22,940 nucleotides of DNA from DALYLB01 sp046154695 (GTDB taxonomy: Bacteria > Acidobacteriota > Blastocatellia > RBC074), in NCBI GenBank assembly GCA_046154695.1, contig JBJXFI010000084.1, positions 1-22,940 of the forward strand, written 5' to 3'. Shown here piece by piece: positions 18,024 through 22,940 of this stretch. The position numbers were made by a program, and so were the translations under genes. The notes below the pieces were generated by a model. It had not been told where the DNA came from and did no database searches. It saw only the letters and a program-made list of their open reading frames with translations. Position 1 is the stretch's first letter; the number at the start of each line of letters is the position of its first letter.

Positions 18024-18844
18024 AACAACACTGGCCGGAATATTTGATGGAAGCGATGGAGCTGGGGATCTTTATGATCTCGGCTTGCATGGTCGGCGTG
18101 CTGCTCGATTATCCGGGATCTCCCGCGCGCCAGGCGCTGCCCGATCCGTTGGCGCGGCGCGTGCTCGGAGGCCTGGCGATGGGATTGACGGCGATCATCA
18201 TCATCTATTCGCCCTGGGGAAAACGGTCGGGCGCCCACTTCAACCCATCGGTGACGCTGACATTCTGGCGGCTGGGAAAGGTGGGCGGCGCGGACGCATT
18301 CTTTTACATGATTTCGCAGTTCGCCGGCGCTGTGATCGGCGTGATGCTGGCCGCGGTCGTTTTGCAAAATACGCTGGCGCAGCCGCCGGTAAGTTATGTG
18401 GCCACGCAGCCCGGCCGCGGCGGAGCGGCTGTCGCGTTCGCGGGGGAGGCGATCATCGCGTTCATTCAGATGACGATGGTGCTCCATGTGTCGAACAGGA
18501 TGAATCTCGGGCGTTTTACGGGGGTGTTCGCGGGCGCGCTGGTTGCGGCCTACATCATCATCGAATCCCCTTTTTCCGGGATGAGCATGAACCCGGCGCG
18601 GACATTCGGCTCGGCGTTCAATGCCCGCGCGTGGGATTTCCTATGGATCTATTTCACGGCTCCGCCGCTGGGGATGTTGCTCGCGGCGGAATGCCACCTG
18701 CGGCTGAAAGGCGCTCGCGGCGTGCTGTGCGCCAAGCTGCACCACCATAACCATCAACGCTGCATCTTCAAGTGCGACTTCGGAGCGTGCAGCCAGACCG
18801 TCGGTCCGGCGGCGATCGACGGGATGAGTTCGATGCCGTCTTGA
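18008..18844 (+). CDS. Aquaporin / MIP-family channel
   Basis: The 278-residue membrane protein has the six-helix, two-half-helix MIP plan. The first pore loop reads SGAHFNPSVTL (NPS at 79-81, a common NPA variant) and the second GMSMNPARTFGSA (NPA at 195-197). It is a channel for water or small neutral solutes such as glycerol or peroxide; the filter cannot be assigned safely. The cytoplasmic tail after residue 235 is unusual: CAKLHHHNHQRCIFKC with further Cys, a likely metal or redox-sensitive segment. The ATG at 18008 has only GGGA upstream and overlaps the preceding small gene, suggesting coupling. The spondin gene follows after 36 bases. Confidence 0.9.
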   Translation: MGNALKQHWPEYLMEAMELGIFMISACMVGVLLDYPGSPARQALPDPLARRVLGGLAMGLTAIIIIYSPWGKRSGAHFNPSVTLTFWRLGKVGGADAFFYMISQFAGAVIGVMLAAVVLQNTLAQPPVSYVATQPGRGGAAVAFAGEAIIAFIQMTMVLHVSNRMNLGRFTGVFAGALVAAYIIIESPFSGMSMNPARTFGSAFNARAWDFLWIYFTAPPLGMLLAAECHLRLKGARGVLCAKLHHHNHQRCIFKCDFGACSQTVGPAAIDGMSSMPS

Positions 18845-18880
18845 ATCAACCAATAACATTTCCTGGAGGGAGAAAATCAT

Positions 18881-19615
18881 ATGTTGAAACGCAACCTGTT
18901 TCTAAGCCTGGCCGCGCTGGCGCTGCTGGCCGCGCCGTCAATGGCGCAAATGAGCAAGAGCAAGGACGTCAAATTCACGGTCCGCATCGAGAACATATCG
19001 AGCGCGGATGGCCAGACGGCTTCCAACGGCGAGAAGTGGCCGTTCGCGCTGTCGCCGGGCCTGTTCGTCCTGCACGAGCGCGAGGTCCGTTTGTTCCGGG
19101 AAGGCAATCCGGCGGTCAACGGCCTGGAGGCCCAGGCCGAGGACGGCAACCCGGGCGATCTCGTCAAGATGCTGGAAAGCCGCGGCCACGAGGGCATGCA
19201 GCACGGCGTGTTCAATACCCCGGTGGGCGCCAAGGGCCCCGCCCCGATTGGTCCGGGAGGCGCGTACGAGTTCACGTTCACGGCCAAACCCGGCATGAAG
19301 CTGTCGGTCATCACGATGTTCGGCCAGTCGAACGACTGGTTCTACGCCCCGCACCGGCAGGGCATCGACCTGTTCAAGAACGGCAAGGCGATCAGCGGCG
19401 ACATCACCTCGGAGTTCATGCTCTTTGACGCCGGAACCGAAGTGAATGAAGAGCCGGGCGTCGGTCGAAACCAGGCGCCGCGCCAATCCGGTGCGAACAC
19501 CGGTCCGGCGGAGAACGGCAAGGTGCATCCGGCGAAAGAGTCGGCGTTTTTCACCAAGACCGGCCAGTTGTTCCGCGTCACGATCACGCCCGAGGGCTCG
19601 ATGGCCAAAATGTAG
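18881..19615 (+). CDS. Exported spondin-domain protein
   Basis: This 244-residue protein carries a signal peptide (MLKRNLFLSLAALALLAAPS, cut plausible after SMA). The mature part matches the Spondin_N fold: VKFTVRIENISSADG opening, SPGLFVLH, EDGNPGDLVKMLESRGHEGM, and the closing MKLSVITMFGQSNDWFYAP with MLFDAGTEVNEEPGVG. In bacteria such proteins are periplasmic or surface-exposed and of unclear role. In animals the domain mediates matrix contacts and binds calcium. GGAGG precedes the ATG. It follows the aquaporin closely and ends before a hairpin-rich gap. Confidence 0.87.
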   Translation: MLKRNLFLSLAALALLAAPSMAQMSKSKDVKFTVRIENISSADGQTASNGEKWPFALSPGLFVLHEREVRLFREGNPAVNGLEAQAEDGNPGDLVKMLESRGHEGMQHGVFNTPVGAKGPAPIGPGGAYEFTFTAKPGMKLSVITMFGQSNDWFYAPHRQGIDLFKNGKAISGDITSEFMLFDAGTEVNEEPGVGRNQAPRQSGANTGPAENGKVHPAKESAFFTKTGQLFRVTITPEGSMAKM

Positions 19616-19624
19616 CTCGATTCC

Positions 19625-19664
19625 GATCCGTGCGCGGATCCATTTGAGTGCGGCTGATAGCCGC
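19625..19664 (+). terminator. Two short hairpins after the spondin gene
   Basis: GATCCG-TGCG-CGGATC (19625-19640) and GCGGCT-GAT-AGCCGC (19650-19664) are perfect 6-bp stems starting 9 bases after the stop codon. Neither is followed by a clear T-run. They may slow or end transcription, protect the 3' end, or be a REP-like pair. Confidence 0.4.
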
Positions 19665-19697
19665 TTGCATATGCATGCGCCCCGGCTGCGTGATTCG

Positions 19698-19803
19698 GAA
19701 GAGGAGAACGGAACAGACGGAAATAACGGAACAAACGGAGCACTCGATTGGTTGGTTTCGTTGACTCCGTTATTTCCGTCTGTTCCGTTCTCCCTCCTCT
19801 TCT
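19698..19803. repeat. Long inverted repeat, GGAACAxACGG type (copy 2)
   Basis: The arms 19704-19730 and 19766-19792 are perfect complements over 27 bases. Pairing resumes with GAAGAG at the outside after a 4-base insertion in the right arm. The loop is 35 bases. The core at 19708-19731 is nearly identical to 10721-10744. No transposase or target-site duplication is visible. It occupies most of the 281-base gap between the spondin and GlcG-cupin genes. Confidence 0.92.
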
Positions 19804-19896
19804 CGATGGCGGGCCGGGTCGCAGGCAAGTGAAAACCACTGGAATGCGGGAGAGCGGATCCCGCTTTCACGAAAGGGCACACGAGGAGGGAGAAAA

Positions 19897-20751
19897 ATGT
19901 TGACCACGATGAAAAATTTGTTTGCCGCCATTGCGATGCTGTCAATGGTTGGGCTGGCGCAGGCGCAGGTGAGAGAGAAGAAGGTTCTGACGCTCGATGG
20001 CGCGAGGAAGGTCATAGACGCGGTGAAGATGGAAGCCGGGAGGCTGAACGCGCCGGGCGCGGCCATTGCGGTCGTGGACGACGGCGGCAATCTGTTGGCG
20101 CTCGAAAGGCTGGACGACACGTTCGCCGCGGGCTCGACCATTTCCACCGGCAAGGCGCGCACCGCCGTGCTCTTCAAGCGCGAGACAACGGCATTTGAGG
20201 AGATCATCAAGAACGGGCGCACGGCGATGGTTTCGCTGCCCGATTCGCTCTTCACCCCGCTGCAGGGCGGAGTCCCGATTGTGGTTGACGGTCAGATCGT
20301 CGGCGCGGTCGGCGTCAGCGGCGCGGCCAGCGCGCAGCAGGACACGGAGCTGGCCGTCGCCGGAGCCAATGCGCTGCAGGCGAAAGCGGCCGTCACCTAT
20401 TTCGAGAAGGAGAAGGTCGCCGCCGCGTTTGACAAGGGCGCGGTGCTCTTCGACGCGAGCAGCAAGTACATGGTTCACGCCAGCCACCGCGACAAGGCGG
20501 GCGTCGTCGAGGTCCACGAGCAGGACGCCGACATCATCTACGTGCTCGACGGATCGGCCGTCCTGGTCACCGGCGGTGAGATCGTCGGTGGGAAAGGGAT
20601 CGGGCCCGGCGAAATTCGAGGCTCCGACATCAAGGGCGGCGAGACGCGCACGATCTCGAAAGGCGATGTGATCATCGTCCCCGCGGGAACGCCGCATTGG
20701 TTCAAGGAAGTGCCGGGGGCGCTCAACTACTATGTCGTGAAGGCGCGGTAA
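19897..20751 (+). CDS. Exported GlcG/HbpS-like domain fused to a cupin domain
   Basis: The 284-residue protein starts at 19897 after GGAGGGAG; MLTTMKNLFAAIAMLSMVGL with AQAQ is a signal peptide. Residues 33-165 are a GlcG/HbpS-like domain (LDGARKVIDAVKMEAG, AAIAVVDDGGNLLALERLDD, LQGGVPIVVDGQIVGAVGVS), a family that includes haem-binding sensors and proteins of glycolate and propanediol loci. Residues about 180-284 are a cupin barrel (EVHEQDADIIYVLDGSAVLV, then GDVIIVPAGTPHWF). The first cupin motif lacks the usual His-x-His, while the His of PHWF remains, so metal binding may be weak or altered. It lies between the spondin and lactonase genes. Substrate and haem binding are unproven. Confidence 0.85.
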   Translation: MLTTMKNLFAAIAMLSMVGLAQAQVREKKVLTLDGARKVIDAVKMEAGRLNAPGAAIAVVDDGGNLLALERLDDTFAAGSTISTGKARTAVLFKRETTAFEEIIKNGRTAMVSLPDSLFTPLQGGVPIVVDGQIVGAVGVSGAASAQQDTELAVAGANALQAKAAVTYFEKEKVAAAFDKGAVLFDASSKYMVHASHRDKAGVVEVHEQDADIIYVLDGSAVLVTGGEIVGGKGIGPGEIRGSDIKGGETRTISKGDVIIVPAGTPHWFKEVPGALNYYVVKAR

Positions 20752-20868
20752 GGACGATTCGACGAGGCCGGCAGGGGAGGGGTCCGCCGCGATCCGCGCA
20801 TGGATTGCGCGATTGCGGGGACGTCCACTCCCCCGCCCGCCGCCGTTTGCGCAACGAGGAGAGGGAAA

Positions 20869-22566
20869 ATGAAAAAATCACGAGCTTTTCGGTTGATGTT
20901 TGCGTTGTTGCTGTCGGGATTGACCGCCGCGCTGTATGTCGGGTTCTCCGATCTTTCTGCGCGGGCCGTGCAGGGGGCGCCGGCTCTACCGAGCGGCAGG
21001 CCCGAGGCGGCGATCGATCTCGCCACGGATGAAGGCGCGAAACTGGTGAGGGGCGAATGGCGGTACAGCGACACGCGCATCACCGAAGTGGATTTCCGCG
21101 GCCCCGGACCGGACAAGCAGCCGACCGGGAAGCCCATCAAGACCTATGATTACGAACCGAAGGCCGGCCCCGCCGATTTCGACGACTCGAAGTGGGAGGT
21201 GATCGCGCCGGTGACTCTCAGCGACCGCCGCTCGACGGGCCGCATCTGCTTCAACTGGTATCGCATCAGGCTGACCGTTCCCGAGCGGATCGGAGATTTC
21301 GACACAACCGGTTCGACCATCGTGTTCCAGACCGCGCTCGATGATTACGCCGAGGTCTGGGTGGATGGGGAACTGTCGCGGCATCTCGGACAGATGGGCG
21401 GATCGGTCGTCAGCGGGTGGAACGCGCCGAACCGGCTGGTGATTGGCCGCGACGTGAAACCGGGCCGGCAGATTCAACTGGCCGTATTCGGCATCAATGG
21501 GCCGATCTCGAACCCGCCGACGAACTTCATCTGGGTGCGCGAGGCGAAACTGGAGTTTTACCGCTCGACAACGGCGGGTCCGTATGCCGTCATCCCCAGC
21601 GAGGTCAACGTGCAGGTCGTGAAGCACGATCCCGAGGGCATCGATCGGATCGTCGGCCCGAACCCGAAGATCTTCAAGCTCGCCGAGGGCTTCAAATTTA
21701 CCGAGGGCCCGATCTGGATGCCGGATGGAAGGTATCTGCTCTTCAGCGATCCGAACAGCAACATCATCTATAAGTACACGCCGAAGGGAGACGATCCCGG
21801 GAAGCTCGAAATCTTTCGGACGCCGAGCGGCTACAGCGGCGCGGACATCGCCGAGTACGGCCAGCCCGGATCGAACGGCCTGACGCTCGATCCGCAGGGC
21901 CGCCTGACGATCAATCAGCACGGCAATCATCGCGTCGTTCGGCTCGAAAAGGACGGCAGTGAAACCGTGCTGGCCGACAAGTACCAGGGCAGGCGGCTGA
22001 ACAGTCCGAACGATCTGGTCTATCGCTCGGACGGCACGCTGTTCTTCACCGATCCGCCGTTCGGACTGCCGAAGTTCTTCGACGATCCGCGCAGGGAGTT
22101 GAATTTCAGCGGCGTCTATTCGATCCACGAGGGCAGGCTGCGGCTCATCAGCACGGACTTCACCGGGCCGAACGGCATCGCCTTCTCGCCGGACGAGAAA
22201 TATCTGTATGTCGGAAACTGGGACGAGAAGAAGAAGGTCGTGATGCGCTATGAGGTGACATCCGACGGCAAACTGTCGAACGGCAGGCTCTTTTTCGACA
22301 TGACCGCCGCCAGGGGCGAAGACGCCCTGGACGGCATCAAGGTGGATCGGGCGGGCAATCTGTACGTTTCGGGCCCCGGCGGTCTGTGGGTGATCTCGGC
22401 CGAGGGGCGGCGCCTGGGCACGATCATCGCGCCGATGCATGTTCACAACATGGCCTGGGGGGATGACGACGGAAAGACGCTGTACCTGTGCGCCCGCAGC
22501 GGGCTGTACCGGATGCGGCTGAATGTTCCGGGAATCCGGCCCGCGCAGTTGGCGATAAAACAATAG
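20869..22566 (+). CDS. Exported SMP-30/gluconolactonase-family protein with N-terminal beta-sandwich
   Basis: The 565-residue protein starts at 20869 (GAGGAGAGGG before ATG); MKKSRAFRLMFALLLSGLTA is the export signal. Residues about 55-235 look like a galactose-binding-type beta-sandwich (FDDSKWEVI, FNWYRIRLTVPE, ALDDYAEVWVDGE, GRQIQLAVFGINGP). Residues 255-560 are a six-bladed SMP-30/LRE propeller with the four expected metal ligands: E279 (TEGPIW), N381 (SPNDLVY), N435 (GPNGIAFS) and D488 (LDGIKVD). Family members hydrolyse gluconolactone and other lactones with a divalent metal. With glucose dehydrogenase and GMC genes nearby, action on gluconolactone is reasonable, though this protein is exported while the dehydrogenase is not. 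Confidence 0.9.
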   Translation: MKKSRAFRLMFALLLSGLTAALYVGFSDLSARAVQGAPALPSGRPEAAIDLATDEGAKLVRGEWRYSDTRITEVDFRGPGPDKQPTGKPIKTYDYEPKAGPADFDDSKWEVIAPVTLSDRRSTGRICFNWYRIRLTVPERIGDFDTTGSTIVFQTALDDYAEVWVDGELSRHLGQMGGSVVSGWNAPNRLVIGRDVKPGRQIQLAVFGINGPISNPPTNFIWVREAKLEFYRSTTAGPYAVIPSEVNVQVVKHDPEGIDRIVGPNPKIFKLAEGFKFTEGPIWMPDGRYLLFSDPNSNIIYKYTPKGDDPGKLEIFRTPSGYSGADIAEYGQPGSNGLTLDPQGRLTINQHGNHRVVRLEKDGSETVLADKYQGRRLNSPNDLVYRSDGTLFFTDPPFGLPKFFDDPRRELNFSGVYSIHEGRLRLISTDFTGPNGIAFSPDEKYLYVGNWDEKKKVVMRYEVTSDGKLSNGRLFFDMTAARGEDALDGIKVDRAGNLYVSGPGGLWVISAEGRRLGTIIAPMHVHNMAWGDDDGKTLYLCARSGLYRMRLNVPGIRPAQLAIKQ

Positions 22567-22575
22567 GAGGCCCGC

Positions 22576-22631
22576 GAAGATGCGAGGAAGCGGAAAGGAG
22601 GGAAACCTCTCTTCCTCTTCCTCGCATCTTC
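22576..22631 (+). repeat. Long inverted repeat after the lactonase gene
   Basis: GAAGATGCGAGGAAG (22576-22590) and its exact complement (22617-22631) frame an inner part that also pairs (GGAAAGGAGG with CCTCTCTTCC at 8 of 10), so the whole is a hairpin of about 27 bp with a very short loop. It starts 9 bases after the stop codon and may act as a terminator or 3' stabiliser, although no T-run follows directly. The word differs from the other long dyads. Confidence 0.85.
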
Positions 22632-22663
22632 ATGGGTTGTCCCGAATTTTTCTGTTCCGATTT

Positions 22664-22870
22664 ATGCCGATAAGGATCGACGTGAAACCGAGGCTGAGTT
22701 CGCTGCTCACATTGCTGGTCTTTCTGGGCTTCATCAGCATCGGTCTGCCTGATGGATTGGAGGTCGTCGCCCCCGCGCTGCTGGCGTCGGCGCTGCTGCT
22801 CTATGCGCTCCATGAAGCGATGACGACGGCCGAGGCGAAGGCCTCGCGCGAGGCGCGAGCCACCGCCTGA
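22664..22870 (+). CDS. Possible small two-helix membrane protein
   Basis: From ATG 22664 the frame gives 68 residues with two hydrophobic segments (LSSLLTLLVFLGFISIGL and VVAPALLASALLLYALHEAM) and a charged tail. A longer version from 22580 would start inside the hairpin and is less likely. No Shine-Dalgarno is seen before 22664, which lowers confidence. I recognise no family. Confidence 0.4.
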   Translation: MPIRIDVKPRLSSLLTLLVFLGFISIGLPDGLEVVAPALLASALLLYALHEAMTTAEAKASREARATA

Positions 22871-22883
22871 AGTGGAGCGGCGG

Positions 22884-22940
22884 CTATTTGTTCTCAAACG
22901 CCGCGAGAGTCAGTTTCGGATTGATTTTGAACTGCTTGAT
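22884..22940 (-). CDS. C-terminal end of a minus-strand gene (partial)
   Basis: The minus strand reads IKQFKINPKLTLAAFENK followed by TAG at 22886-22884, an open frame to the window edge. Only 18 residues are visible; the product cannot be identified. It converges on the small frame ending at 22870. Confidence 0.5.
   Translation of the reverse strand: MKQFKINPKLTLAAFENK

Noticed and set aside
19698..19803. Insertion sequence or MITE with terminal repeats
   Set aside because: No target-site duplication or transposase is visible and the arms make up nearly the whole element; a hairpin repeat is the simpler description.
20802..20818. TGGATTGCGCGATTGC as a sigma-54 promoter before the lactonase
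   Set aside because: GG and GC are 11 bases apart, not 10, which sigma-54 does not tolerate.
20986..22563. 525-residue minus-strand open frame antisense to the lactonase
   Set aside because: Shadow frame; the plus strand has the signal peptide and all four metal ligands.

Overview
The window looks like a chromosomal segment of a GC-rich, environmental, saccharolytic Gram-negative-type bacterium. The gene content suggests Acidobacteriota or a similar phylum: a Tat-exported molybdopterin oxidase, a GH63 glucosidase with archaeal-type glucose dehydrogenase, GMC and SMP-30 sugar enzymes, a GlcG-cupin fusion, and many short intergenic word repeats. That assignment is an inference from gene content, not from a marker gene. 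There are no rRNA, tRNA, CRISPR or transposase genes.

Left part (1-3283, visibly lower GC than the rest): a truncated minus-strand gene for a Tat-exported xanthine dehydrogenase-family molybdopterin subunit, and, divergent from it, an AraC-family regulator with a YqhC-like N-terminal domain. The 468-base gap holds an operator-like dyad and a short tandem repeat.

Regulatory part (3410-10585, plus strand): a 2006-residue protein joins a degenerate protein kinase domain, an AAA/NACHT-like ATPase, a TPR-like helical region, two GAF-like domains, a complete sigma-54 activator module (Walker A, GAFTGA, Walker B, arginine fingers) and a Fis-type helix-turn-helix. Just downstream is a well-matched -24/-12 sigma-54 promoter (9581-9596) with a near-consensus IHF-like site and a 14-bp palindrome upstream at enhancer distance. 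That promoter would drive a small STAS protein and an ECF sigma factor that has no anti-sigma gene beside it. This is the most interesting system here: a self-contained cascade from a pseudokinase-ATPase-type activator through sigma-54 to an ECF sigma factor.

Metabolic part (10997-17522, minus strand, one apparent operon read from 17522 leftward): GMC oxidoreductase (with an unusual four-cysteine cluster), an exported double-VOC protein, a GH63-type glucosidase and a medium-chain glucose 1-dehydrogenase. Divergent from it on the plus strand (17802-22566) lie a small unknown protein, an aquaporin, an exported spondin-domain protein, an exported GlcG-cupin fusion and an exported SMP-30/gluconolactonase. 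Together these could release glucose, oxidise it to gluconolactone and hydrolyse the lactone. The window closes with a possible small membrane protein and the last 18 codons of a minus-strand gene.

Between genes there are long hairpin-forming repeats (10635-10688, 10705-10807, 19698-19803, 22576-22631) with purine-rich left arms and pyrimidine-rich right arms, plus a REP-like double hairpin (10937-10983). Two of them share a 24-base core with one mismatch, so at least one dispersed repeat family is present.
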